Shown here piece by piece: positions 7,044 to 15,397 of a stretch of DNA of 64,000 bases. Each line of letters begins with the position of its first letter. Position 1 is the stretch's first letter. Both the position numbers and the translations under genes were made by a program. Source of the DNA: Streptomyces griseoruber (GTDB lineage Bacteria; Actinomycetota; Actinomycetes; Streptomycetales; Streptomycetaceae); contig NZ_KQ948790.1 of assembly GCF_001514205.1 (NCBI RefSeq), forward strand, positions 1 to 64,000, read 5' to 3'. Under the pieces are notes generated by a model that had not been told where the DNA came from, made no database searches, and saw only the letters and a program-made list of their open reading frames with translations.

Positions 7044-8150
7044 CTACTTCTCCCGCTGCTTGCGCCAGCGAATTCCTGCCTCCAGGAACCCGTCGAGCTC
7101 ACCGTTGAAGACGGCCTCGGGGTTGCCGACCTCGAAGTCGGTGCGGAGGTCCTTGACCATCTGGTACGGGTGCAGGACGTAGGACCGCATCTGGTTGCCC
7201 CAGGAGTTGCCGCCGTCGCCCTTCAGGGCGTCCATCTTGGCCTGCTCCTCCTGCCGCCGCCGCTCGAGGAGCTTGGCCTGCAGAACGTTCATCGCGGTCG
7301 CCTTGTTCTGGATCTGCGAGCGCTCGTTCTGGCAGGAGACGACGATGCCGGTGGGGAGGTGGGTGAGGCGCACCGCGGAGTCGGTGGTGTTCACGCCCTG
7401 GCCGCCGGGTCCGGACGAGCGGTAGACGTCCACCCGCAGCTCGGACTCGTCGATCTCGATGTGGTCGGTCTGCTCGACCACGGGAAGCACCTCGACCCCC
7501 GCGAAGGAGGTCTGGCGGCGCCCCTGGTTGTCGTAGGGCGAGATGCGCACCAGCCGGTGGGTGCCCTGCTCCACGGAGAGGGTTCCGTAGGCGTACGGCA
7601 CCTGCACGGCGAAGGTGGTCGACTTGATGCCGGCCTCTTCCGCGTACGAGGTCTCGTAGATCTCGGTCTTGTAGCCGTGCTGCTCCGCCCAGCGCAGGTA
7701 CATGCGCTGGAGCTTCTCGGCGAAGTCGGCGGCGTCCACGCCACCGGCCTCGGCGCGGATGTTCACGAGCGCCTCGCGGGCGTCGTACTCGCCGCTGAGA
7801 AGCGTCCGGACCTCCATCTCGTCCAGTGCCTTGCGGACGGCTGCGAGCTCGGACTCGGCCTCGGCACGGGTGTCCGGGTCGTCCTCCTCCTCGGCCATCT
7901 CGAAGAGCACGGCGAGATCGTCGATCCGCCCGCGCAGGGCCTCGGCCTTCCTGACCTCCGCCTGGAGGTGACTCAGCTTGCTGGTGATCTTCTGCGCCTC
8001 GTCCGGGTTGTCCCACAGGGACGGCGCGGCCGCCTGCTCCTCGAGCACGGCGATGTCTGCCCTCAGCTTGTCGAGGTCCAGAACGGCCTCGATCGACTCC
8101 ATGGTCGAGGAGAGGGACTTGAGCTCTTCGGATACATCGACGACTGCCAC
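7044..8150 (-). CDS. prfB: Peptide chain release factor 2
   Basis: 368 aa; recognises UGA/UAA stop codons and triggers peptide release. The GGQ catalytic loop is present in RSSGPGGQGVN, after a helical N-terminal domain. The codon-recognition tripeptide, SPF in E. coli RF2, reads SPY here (TCG CCC TAC, about 7528-7536 on the plus strand). The frame is continuous, with no programmed +1 frameshift of the E. coli kind. A strong terminator follows. It is probably transcribed alone. Confidence 0.96.
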   Translation of the reverse strand: MAVVDVSEELKSLSSTMESIEAVLDLDKLRADIAVLEEQAAAPSLWDNPDEAQKITSKLSHLQAEVRKAEALRGRIDDLAVLFEMAEEEDDPDTRAEAESELAAVRKALDEMEVRTLLSGEYDAREALVNIRAEAGGVDAADFAEKLQRMYLRWAEQHGYKTEIYETSYAEEAGIKSTTFAVQVPYAYGTLSVEQGTHRLVRISPYDNQGRRQTSFAGVEVLPVVEQTDHIEIDESELRVDVYRSSGPGGQGVNTTDSAVRLTHLPTGIVVSCQNERSQIQNKATAMNVLQAKLLERRRQEEQAKMDALKGDGGNSWGNQMRSYVLHPYQMVKDLRTDFEVGNPEAVFNGELDGFLEAGIRWRKQREK

Positions 8151-8213
8151 GCCCTCCAGCGTAACGGACCCGCCATCCGCTCCCCTCCGACGCCGGTCCC
8201 GGCCCCGGAGGGG

Positions 8214-9461
8214 CTACGGGGTGGACGGGGCCGAGGTGCCGGTGTCCTGGGGGGACGCGCCCGCGTCGTCGCCCGAGGTCGCCGCCCAGGTGCCGACGCC
8301 CACCGCCGCGACCAGCGCGACCGCCGCCGCCCCCAGGGTGATCCGGCGGCGCCGGGTGACGGCCCGGTTCCGCGCGGAGCCCGGGCGGGGTGCCCCCGCC
8401 GCCCTAGGCACCCGCGCCGTCCCGTGCGCCCCGCCCGCCAGCTCGTCGGGCGCCGGCACCCGCATCGACGTGTGGGTGTCCCGGTTGGAGTCCGGCTTGG
8501 CGCCCGGCACCAGCGGCACCGACCCCCGCCGCGCCCGCCCGGAGGGCGCCGCCGGGGCGGGCGAGGCCGGGTCCGCGGGCTCGCCGCCCTCCGCCGCCGG
8601 CTCGGTGTCCGGCTCGTCCACGTCGAGCGGCGGCATCCCGGCCAGGGTGGGCAGCTGCTCGCGCAGCCGCGCCGCCAGCTCGGACGCCCGCAGCCGCGAG
8701 GCCGGCCCCTTCGCCAGACACTGCACGATCAGCTGCCACAGCTCGTCGGGGATGCCGGGGAGCGGAGCGACCGTCTCCGTGACATGGCGCCGCAGCACGG
8801 CCCCCGGATGTCCCCCGCCGAACGGCGTGAACCCGGCCAGCAGCTCGTAGAGCACGGTCGCCAGTGCGTAGATGTCCACGGAGGCCCGCGGCGGCAGTCC
8901 CTCGACGATCTCCGGGGCGAGATAGTCCGGTGTGCCGATGATCTTCGTGGCCCGGGTCCGCTTCGGGGTGTCGATCAGCTTCGCGACCCCGAAGTCGGTC
9001 AGCAGCGCGCGGTGCGAGCCGCCGGGGCCCAGCGGGCCCTGCATGTCGAGCAGGACGTTCTCCGGCTTGACGTCCCGGTGCACCACCCCGGCGGCGTGCG
9101 CCGCGGCCAGCCCCTCCGCGACATCGGCGACGATCGCCACCGCGGCCTCGGGCGCGAGCCTGCGGTCCCGGTCGAGCCGGGTGCGCAGATCGGTGCCCCG
9201 GACCAGGTCCATGACGAGTGCCAGGTCGTTGCCGTCGACCACCAGGTCCCGTACCGAGACCACGTTCGGGTGTTCGAGGCCGAGCAGCGCCGTGCGCTCC
9301 TGCACGAAGCGGCCCACGAGCTCCTCGTCGGAGGCGAGGTCCTCGCGCAGCAGCTTGATGGCGACGGGCCCCTCGGGTCCCTCGCCCAGCCACACCGTGC
9401 CGGCGCTGCCCCGACCCAGGATCTGGTGGGCGGTGTACCGGCTGCCGATCTTCCGTGCCAA
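8214..9461 (-). CDS. pkaB: Membrane-anchored serine/threonine protein kinase PkaB
   Basis: 415 aa. The kinase domain spans about 8-270: glycine loop LGRGSAGTV (15-23), catalytic Lys36, HRD with Asp130, DFG with Asp156, and the activation-loop GTPDYLAPE. A Pro/Ala/Glu-rich juxtamembrane region of about 100 residues follows. A single TM helix lies near 375-395, with a short Ser/Thr-rich extracytoplasmic tail. There are no PASTA domains. Size and position match S. coelicolor pkaB, which lies beside pkaA. The promoter must lie in the short gap after pkaA or further upstream. Confidence 0.9.
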   Translation of the reverse strand: MARKIGSRYTAHQILGRGSAGTVWLGEGPEGPVAIKLLREDLASDEELVGRFVQERTALLGLEHPNVVSVRDLVVDGNDLALVMDLVRGTDLRTRLDRDRRLAPEAAVAIVADVAEGLAAAHAAGVVHRDVKPENVLLDMQGPLGPGGSHRALLTDFGVAKLIDTPKRTRATKIIGTPDYLAPEIVEGLPPRASVDIYALATVLYELLAGFTPFGGGHPGAVLRRHVTETVAPLPGIPDELWQLIVQCLAKGPASRLRASELAARLREQLPTLAGMPPLDVDEPDTEPAAEGGEPADPASPAPAAPSGRARRGSVPLVPGAKPDSNRDTHTSMRVPAPDELAGGAHGTARVPRAAGAPRPGSARNRAVTRRRRITLGAAAVALVAAVGVGTWAATSGDDAGASPQDTGTSAPSTP

Positions 9462-9589
9462 GACTGCTCCTACAGACGCGTGTTGCCGAACAAAGTACGC
9501 GTCCTACGAGCCAACCTTCACCGCGGAGACGGAAATCACCCGCCAGATGTCGACAAGTCCACAGACTCGCGGTCGGGGACCGCCCGCCC

Positions 9590-11317
9590 TCAGGGCTTGT
9601 TGCCGCCGGAGTCGCCGCCGAGGTTGCCGAGTTCACCGACGAAGTCCGTGAACTGGTTGAACAGGTGGGTCAGCTCGCCCCACCAGGTGCGGCCCGTGCC
9701 GATCCACTCCTGGAGCGGGCTGAACTCCCAGACGAGCCAGCCGGCCACGAAGAAGATGACGATCGTGAACAGGCAGCCCTTCAGACAGCCGAGGCCGGGG
9801 ATCTTCATCGGGTTGGCGCCGCGCTGGCGCGGCTCGCGGGGCTGCCGGGGCTCGGGCGCGGGCCGCTGCGCCTGCCGCTGGGGCTGGGGCTGCGGAGCCG
9901 GTGCCGGTGCGTACCGCTGGGGCTGCTGCTGAGGCTGCTGCGGCGGGGCGTACTGCTGCTGGGGCTGCTGCTGGTAGCCGTACCCGCCGCCCTGCTGGGG
10001 CGGGTAGCCGCCCTGCTGGGGCCGCTGCTGCGGGCGCTGCGGCGGCTGCTGCGGCCGGGACACCTGCCGCTGGGGTCGGCGGCGCAGCGGGTCCTCGCCC
10101 GGGTCGAGGTACTGCTGGACCTGGGTCTGTTCGTTGCGGTCGCGGGCCGCCCGCAGCTGGGTCTGCCAGGGGTGCGGCTGTTCGGGCTGCTGCTGTCCCG
10201 GCTGGTGCTGCGGCACCGGCGGCAGTACGGCCGTCGGGTCGGCGGCACCGCCCGGGCCGCCCGTGTGCGGCAGGACGGCGGTGGCGTCGGCGGCGCCGGC
10301 GGGCCCGGCGGCACCGGTGTGCGGGAGCACGCTGGTCGCGGCGTTCGGGTCGTACGCCCCCTGGGGCAGGCCCGCTCCCGCGTCCGCGCCCGGCACCTGT
10401 GCGGGCGCCGGGTCCGGGGCGAGGAGATGGACGACGCCCTCGGCGGCGGCGATCTGCATCGAGTTGGCGTGCACCCCGATGCCCTCGGCGACGATCCGCA
10501 GCCCGCGCGCGAGGTTCTGGGCGCTCGGCCGGCCCTCGGGGGTCTTGCTCAGGCAGCGCTCTATGACCGTCCACAGCGGGTCGGGGACGGTGGAGGGGCG
10601 GCGCGGTTCGGCGCTGAGGTGCTGGTGGAGCACTTCGAGCGCGGAGCCGCCAGCGAACGGCGGACGGCCGGTGACCAGTTCGTACAGCAGGATGCCGGCG
10701 CCGTAGATGTCGACCGCCGAGGTCTGCGGACGGCCCTCCGCCGACTCGGGCGCCACGTACGCGGGCGTGCCGACGAACTCGCTGGTGCGGGTCAGGCCCG
10801 GGGAGTCGGCGAGGCGGGCGATGCCGAAGTCGGTGAGCATCGGGTGCATCTGGCCGCCCTCCTGCATCAGCAGGACGTTGGCCGGCTTCAGGTCGCGGTG
10901 GACCACGCCGTCGGCGTGGCTCGCGGCGAGCGCGTCGGCGACCTGGGCGGTGAGCAGCGCGGCGGCCACCGGCGTCAGCGGGCCGTTCTCGCGCAGGTAG
11001 CGGTGCAGGTCGGGGCCGTCGACGAGGTCCATGACGAGCGCCAGCAGATCGCCCTCGACCACCAGGTCGCGGACCCGGACGATGTTCGGGTGCGTCAGGC
11101 GCAGCAGCACGGACCGCTCGCGCAGGAACCGCATCACGACATCGGGGTCGCTCGCCAGTTCCTCCTTGAGGACCTTGATCGCGACGGTCTCCCCGGGCTG
11201 ACCGGGCACGGCCGCCTCGGCGCCCGCGGTCTCGCGCTGGCGGGCTCGCCAGACGGTGCCCGTGGCGCCGCGTCCGAGCGGCTCCTCGAGCAGGTACTTG
11301 CTGCCGACTGGCCGCAC
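9590..11317 (-). CDS. pkaA: Membrane-anchored serine/threonine protein kinase PkaA
   Basis: 575 aa from a GTG at 11317 with the RBS gggag about 8 bases upstream. The frame is open to 11539, but kinase homology begins at SKYLLEEPLG. Motifs: glycine loop at 14-22, Lys48, HRD with Asp142, then DFG and GTPAYVAPE. After the kinase domain comes a Pro/Gln/Ala-rich region with TSVLPHTG-like repeats and a long PQQ-rich stretch (about 400-500). A single TM helix follows (CLFTIVIFFVAGW), then a short outer tail. Known PkaA proteins are about 540 aa, and the extra length is in the low-complexity part. It is divergent from the FHA-ATPase gene. Confidence 0.9.
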   Translation of the reverse strand: MRPVGSKYLLEEPLGRGATGTVWRARQRETAGAEAAVPGQPGETVAIKVLKEELASDPDVVMRFLRERSVLLRLTHPNIVRVRDLVVEGDLLALVMDLVDGPDLHRYLRENGPLTPVAAALLTAQVADALAASHADGVVHRDLKPANVLLMQEGGQMHPMLTDFGIARLADSPGLTRTSEFVGTPAYVAPESAEGRPQTSAVDIYGAGILLYELVTGRPPFAGGSALEVLHQHLSAEPRRPSTVPDPLWTVIERCLSKTPEGRPSAQNLARGLRIVAEGIGVHANSMQIAAAEGVVHLLAPDPAPAQVPGADAGAGLPQGAYDPNAATSVLPHTGAAGPAGAADATAVLPHTGGPGGAADPTAVLPPVPQHQPGQQQPEQPHPWQTQLRAARDRNEQTQVQQYLDPGEDPLRRRPQRQVSRPQQPPQRPQQRPQQGGYPPQQGGGYGYQQQPQQQYAPPQQPQQQPQRYAPAPAPQPQPQRQAQRPAPEPRQPREPRQRGANPMKIPGLGCLKGCLFTIVIFFVAGWLVWEFSPLQEWIGTGRTWWGELTHLFNQFTDFVGELGNLGGDSGGNKP

Positions 11318-11330
11318 GTCACGCGCTCCC

Positions 11331-11375
11331 TGCTGCTTGCTGGCTGCTTGCTGCTTGCTTGCTGCTTGCTTGGCT
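11331..11375. repeat. tgcttgc short tandem repeats in the pkaA leader
   Basis: Irregular tandem copies of tgcttgc/tgcttgg lie 14-58 bases upstream of the pkaA GTG. In the mRNA this is an AGCAAGC-rich single-stranded tract. It also encodes KQQAASKQQ in the upstream-open frame, so a longer PkaA start cannot be fully excluded. Confidence 0.6.
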
Positions 11376-11551
11376 GTTCTGCCTGTGTTCCGACCCACTG
11401 TAGTGCCGGGGTCCCTGTACCGGGCTGTCCTCTTCCTATGGGCCTTACGTACGGTTACGTGCCTTCTTCCCTGCCCGTTCGAAGGGAAGACGCGCACCCC
11501 GGTCCCCCGGTTGCCGCACCCCGGCGTGACCGATCTCAACTGATCGTCGTC

Positions 11552-11567
11552 CGATCGCCGGCGATCG
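11552..11567. promoter_or_regulatory. 16-bp perfect palindrome CGATCGCCGGCGATCG
   Basis: A self-complementary 16-mer between the divergent pkaA and FHA-ATPase genes, a plausible dimeric regulator site. GC-rich DNA makes chance palindromes more likely, so confidence is low. Confidence 0.35.
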
Positions 11568-11733
11568 AATGGTCAGGCACTTTTGCGGGCAGAGCCGACC
11601 AATCAAGATCACTTGCACTCGGGCGGTGGGCGGATTGTCGGTGACAGGTGCGAGGATGCCTGCAGTACTGGCCGATGTGCTCGTGCGGGGTGGGGGGTTG
11701 TCCGCGCCCGGGCAGAAGGGACCGCTGACGGCG

Positions 11734-14700
11734 ATGCAGATCCGGCTGACCGTCGTAGACCCGCTGGGCGCGTCCGCGGAGGGGCGGGGCCGCGCCGCGA
11801 GCTGCGACGTACTGGTCACGGCGCCCGCCGGCACGGCCCTGGCCGAGGTCGCGTCCGCCCTGTCCGCCGCGGTCTCCGGGGAGAGCGCGAGCGGCGCGCC
11901 CGTCGTCCTGTACGCGGGCGCGGAGCGGCTCGACAGCCGGCGCTGCACCCTCGGCGAGCCCCCGCTGATCGACGGCGCGGTCCTCGCCGTGGGCGCCCCG
12001 GCCGACCCCGAGCCACATCCCGAGGTCGACGACGCCCCCGCCCGGCTGCACGTGGTCGCGGGCCCGGACGCCGGCGGGGTGCACCTCCTGCACGGCGGCC
12101 AGGTCCGCGTCGGCCGCTCCGCCGAGGCCGACGTCCCGCTGGACGACCCGGACGTCTCCCGGCTGCACTGCGCGGTGACACTGACCCCCGACGGGCGCGC
12201 CACGGTCACCGACCTCGGCTCCACCAACGGCACCACCCTGGACGGCGGCCGCATCCAGTCCCGCCCCGTCCGGCTGACCCCGGGCGCGCTGCTCAGGGTC
12301 GGTGAGTCGGCGCTGCGGCTCGCTCCCCCCGGCGGCCCGGGCGCCCGCGTGCCCACCGCCCCGGACGGCGAGGGCCACGTACGCGTGCCCTGCGGCGACA
12401 CGGCGGACGGCGCCGGGGGACGCACCGGCGGCGGGCCCGTGCGCGAGACGCCCGCCGGGAAGCCGGGCGGTCCGGCCGCCGCCGGACCCGCCCACGCGCG
12501 TGTGCCGGGCGCGAGGACCGACGGCCCGGAGCCCGTCGGCACCCCCGCACCGCCCCACGGCCCGACCGGCCACGGCTACGGCTCGGTCGACTGGACCGCC
12601 TCCGCGGCCCCCCGCCCCGAGCGGGCCCGCACCCCCGCCCCCGGCGAGACCGCCTCGGTGCCGGGCCAGGGCGGCGCCCCGCACATCGAGAACCACCCGG
12701 CCCCCGGCGGAGCCCGCCGCGCGCCCTCCTCCGGCTCGTCCCACGACACCCACGCCGGCTCCGCCGGCCTGGGCTCCTTCGCCCAGCCCCACGGCGGCGA
12801 GCCCCACGGCACCGAGCCGCAGGACGACGCACGGGGCCCGCACGGCACCGCCCCCGACGACGACGCCCCCTCCGCGTCCCGCCGCAAGGGCACCCCCCTG
12901 CGCGGCACCGACATCCCGCCCGGTGTGCGCAGGCGCGGGGGTCTCTCCGCGTGGGCGCGCCGTCTGGCCGGCGGACGCGGCGGCGCGCAGGACGGCCTGG
13001 ACACCGATGCCTACGACGACGCACCGGGCGCCGGAACGCCCTCCTCGGCCGTGACCGCGCCCGCGCCGGAGACCTGGCCGGACCCGGCGGCGCTGCTGCT
13101 GACGGCCCTGGCCCCGGGCCCCCGGCTGTGGGAGCGCGCCCCCGGCCATCCGGAGGCGCTGACGGTCCGGCTCGGCACGGCGGACCGGCCGGCGCCGGAC
13201 GGCTCGGGCCTGCTGCCGGCCGTACCGGTGACGGCGGGGCTGCGCGAGGCGGGGGCGCTGGGCCTGGCCGGGCCGCGTCCGCGGCTCGCGGGGCTGGCCC
13301 GCGCGGTGCTGGCGCAACTCGCCGCGCTGCACTCCCCGGACGCCCTGGAGATCGTGCTGATCAGCACGGACCGGGCGCGCAGCGAGCAGGAGCGCACCGC
13401 GGAGTGGGCCTGGCTCGGCTGGCTGCCCCATCTGCGTCCCGGCCACGGCCAGGACTGCCGTCTCCTGCTCGCCTACGACCACGACCAGGCGGCGGCCCGC
13501 ACCGACGAGCTGCTGCGCCGTCTGGCGGACCGGCAGCCGGACGGCGGCGCCCCCGCACCCGTCACCGCGCACCGCCCGTCCTGGGCGCGGGCCGAGGACG
13601 GGGCGGGCTTCCCCGGCCCGTACACGGTGGTCGTCGTGGACGGCGACCCGGGCGGCGCCGATCTGCGCGAGGCGGTCACCCGGCTGGCGGTGGCGGGCCC
13701 CCGGGCCGGCATCCATGTGCTGTGTCTGGCCGAGACGTCCGCCGTGTCGCCGGCCGCCCCGGTGACGCGGGCGTACGAGACGGCCTGCGCGGCGGCACCG
13801 GCGTTTCGCGCGTGCGGGGCGGTGGCGCTGCTGAGCGGGGACGTGGCGACGGCGCTCCGGCTGTTCCGGGTGGCGCCGGAGGGCGACGGCAGGTCGGGCC
13901 CGGTGGGCCAGGGCACGCTCGCCGCCGTGGACGCGGTCTCCCCCGCCTGGGCCGAGCGGTTCGCGCGCGCCCTGGCCCCGCTGCGCCCCGACGGCGGCGG
14001 CGAGCGGCACACCCGCGTGTCGGCCCCCCTGCCCCCGTCCGCCCGGCTCCTCGACGAACTGGGCCTGGCCCGGGCCACCCCGGCCTCCCTGATGGCCCGC
14101 TGGGCGGACGCGGCCGACGACACCGAGGCGCTCGGCGGACGGGCCTGGGCCGTGCTGGGCGCGGGCCCGCGCGGTCCGGTCGCGGTGGACCTCGCCGCCG
14201 AGGGCCCCCATCTGCTGATCGAGGGCCCGTCCGGCAGCGGCCGTACGGAGCTGCTGCGGGCGGTCGTCGCCTCGCTGGCCGCCGCCGAGCGCCCGGAGCG
14301 GCTGAGCGTGCTGCTGCTGGACGGCGGCGACACCGTCGGCAAGGGCACCGGCGGCCAGGGCGACGGTCTGCGCGTCTGTACGGACGTACCGCATGTCACC
14401 GGCCATCTGACCGCCAACGACCCGGTCCGGATGCGGGAGTTCGCGCAGTCGCTGAGCGCCGAGCTGAAGCGGCGGGCCGAGCTGCTCGGGCTCTCCGACT
14501 TCGCCGAGTGGCACACGCACCGCGAGGTGTCCGGCCGGATCGTGCCGCAGCGCACCCCGGCCGCCCCCGCGCCCTCGTCCTCCGGCGCCGCCGACCTCGA
14601 CACCCCGCCCAGCTCCACGCTCCGCCTGCGCCCCTCGGCGGCCGCCCGCCGGCAGGCGGAGACGCCCGCGCCGCTGCCCCGTCTGGTGGTCGTGGTCGAC

Positions 14701-15192
14701 GACCTCGACGCGCTGGTCTCCCCCGCCCTGGGCTCCCCCGGCCGCCCCGCCGCGGGCTCGGTGATGCGCGCGCTGGAGGCGGTGGCCCGCGAGGGCGACC
14801 GCCTCGGTGTGCACCTGGTGGCGGCGACGGCTCCCGACGCCCGGACCGCCGAGTCGGAACCGGCCCGCCGTTCCACCGTTCGGGTCAGCCTCGACCCCCC
14901 GGCTTCGGGCGCCGACGAACCGGCCCCCGGCCGGGGCCGCCTCAGGGGCGCGGACGGCCGCCTCACCGCCTTCCAGGGCGGCCGGGTCACGGGCCGCATC
15001 CCCCGCACGGCGACCCTGCGCCCCACCGTGGTCCCCCTGGAATGGCACCGTATGGGCGACCCGCCCACCCGCCGCCCGGTCCGCGAACTGGGCAACGGCC
15101 CGACGGACCTGGCGCTCCTGGCCAGCGCTCTGGAGCGGGCGGCGGCGACCGACAAGCACCGGTCCGGCACCTCCAGCCCGTCCGGCGTCTGA
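11734..15192 (+). CDS. FHA-domain protein with FtsK/SpoIIIE (EssC-like) ATPase region
   Basis: 1152 aa from an ATG at 11734 with gaaggga upstream. The frame is open to 11569, but MQIRLTV fits the family start. Residues 1-90 look like a small beta-rich domain. An FHA domain follows at about 105-195, with GR at 127-128, SRLH at 142-145 and TNGT at 164-167. A long Pro/Gly/Arg linker runs from about 200 to 430. The FtsK-like region has a Walker A-type loop GPSGSGRT (831-838), where Arg replaces the usual Lys, and a Walker B VVVVDDLDAL near 984-993. FHA plus FtsK/SpoIIIE modules resemble EssC/YukB of type VII secretion, but no TM segments or esx genes are seen here. FHA domains bind phosphothreonine, and two Ser/Thr kinases are next door (inference: regulated by PkaA/PkaB). 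Confidence 0.85.
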   Translation: MQIRLTVVDPLGASAEGRGRAASCDVLVTAPAGTALAEVASALSAAVSGESASGAPVVLYAGAERLDSRRCTLGEPPLIDGAVLAVGAPADPEPHPEVDDAPARLHVVAGPDAGGVHLLHGGQVRVGRSAEADVPLDDPDVSRLHCAVTLTPDGRATVTDLGSTNGTTLDGGRIQSRPVRLTPGALLRVGESALRLAPPGGPGARVPTAPDGEGHVRVPCGDTADGAGGRTGGGPVRETPAGKPGGPAAAGPAHARVPGARTDGPEPVGTPAPPHGPTGHGYGSVDWTASAAPRPERARTPAPGETASVPGQGGAPHIENHPAPGGARRAPSSGSSHDTHAGSAGLGSFAQPHGGEPHGTEPQDDARGPHGTAPDDDAPSASRRKGTPLRGTDIPPGVRRRGGLSAWARRLAGGRGGAQDGLDTDAYDDAPGAGTPSSAVTAPAPETWPDPAALLLTALAPGPRLWERAPGHPEALTVRLGTADRPAPDGSGLLPAVPVTAGLREAGALGLAGPRPRLAGLARAVLAQLAALHSPDALEIVLISTDRARSEQERTAEWAWLGWLPHLRPGHGQDCRLLLAYDHDQAAARTDELLRRLADRQPDGGAPAPVTAHRPSWARAEDGAGFPGPYTVVVVDGDPGGADLREAVTRLAVAGPRAGIHVLCLAETSAVSPAAPVTRAYETACAAAPAFRACGAVALLSGDVATALRLFRVAPEGDGRSGPVGQGTLAAVDAVSPAWAERFARALAPLRPDGGGERHTRVSAPLPPSARLLDELGLARATPASLMARWADAADDTEALGGRAWAVLGAGPRGPVAVDLAAEGPHLLIEGPSGSGRTELLRAVVASLAAAERPERLSVLLLDGGDTVGKGTGGQGDGLRVCTDVPHVTGHLTANDPVRMREFAQSLSAELKRRAELLGLSDFAEWHTHREVSGRIVPQRTPAAPAPSSSGAADLDTPPSSTLRLRPSAAARRQAETPAPLPRLVVVVDDLDALVSPALGSPGRPAAGSVMRALEAVAREGDRLGVHLVAATAPDARTAESEPARRSTVRVSLDPPASGADEPAPGRGRLRGADGRLTAFQGGRVTGRIPRTATLRPTVVPLEWHRMGDPPTRRPVRELGNGPTDLALLASALERAAATDKHRSGTSSPSGV

Positions 15193-15222
15193 GGACGGGT
15201 TCCCTTCAGGGCCGAAGCGGGG

Positions 15223-15247
15223 GCCCGGGGGCGGCAGCCCCCCGGGC
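15223..15247 (+). terminator. Terminator of the FHA-ATPase gene
   Basis: A 9-bp GC stem (gcccggggg / cccccgggc) with a 7-base loop, 30 bases after the stop codon. Confidence 0.7.
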
Positions 15248-15397
15248 GCCGACCGCGACACCGTCCGCCCGTCACGACGCGGTCACGATCTCCCGGTTGA
15301 CAGCGCGGGCGCTCTTGCCGACCACCGTCACCCGGCGTAGACCAGTGCTCACGGGACAGCGCTCGACGTTCGACGAGATCCGAAGAACGGGGTCGTG

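Larger units (their letters stand above)
11318..11733. other. Divergent promoter region between pkaA and the FHA-ATPase gene
   Basis: 416 bases without a gene. It contains the tgcttgc repeat (11331-11375) in the pkaA leader, a 16-bp perfect palindrome (11552-11567), and a locally lower-GC stretch at about 11570-11610 that may hold the plus-strand promoter. No confident -35/-10 pair was identified. Confidence 0.5.

Noticed and set aside
7044..8150. Programmed +1 frameshift in prfB
   Set aside because: The prfB frame is continuous from its ATG; no in-frame early UGA is present.
7032..9932. 966-codon plus-strand frame opposite prfB and pkaB
   Set aside because: It spans two genes and an intergenic terminator on the other strand, with no domain pattern.
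11536..15261. 1241-codon minus-strand frame opposite the FHA-ATPase gene
   Set aside because: Composition is Arg/Gly/Ala without motifs; the plus-strand FHA and ATPase motifs are clear.
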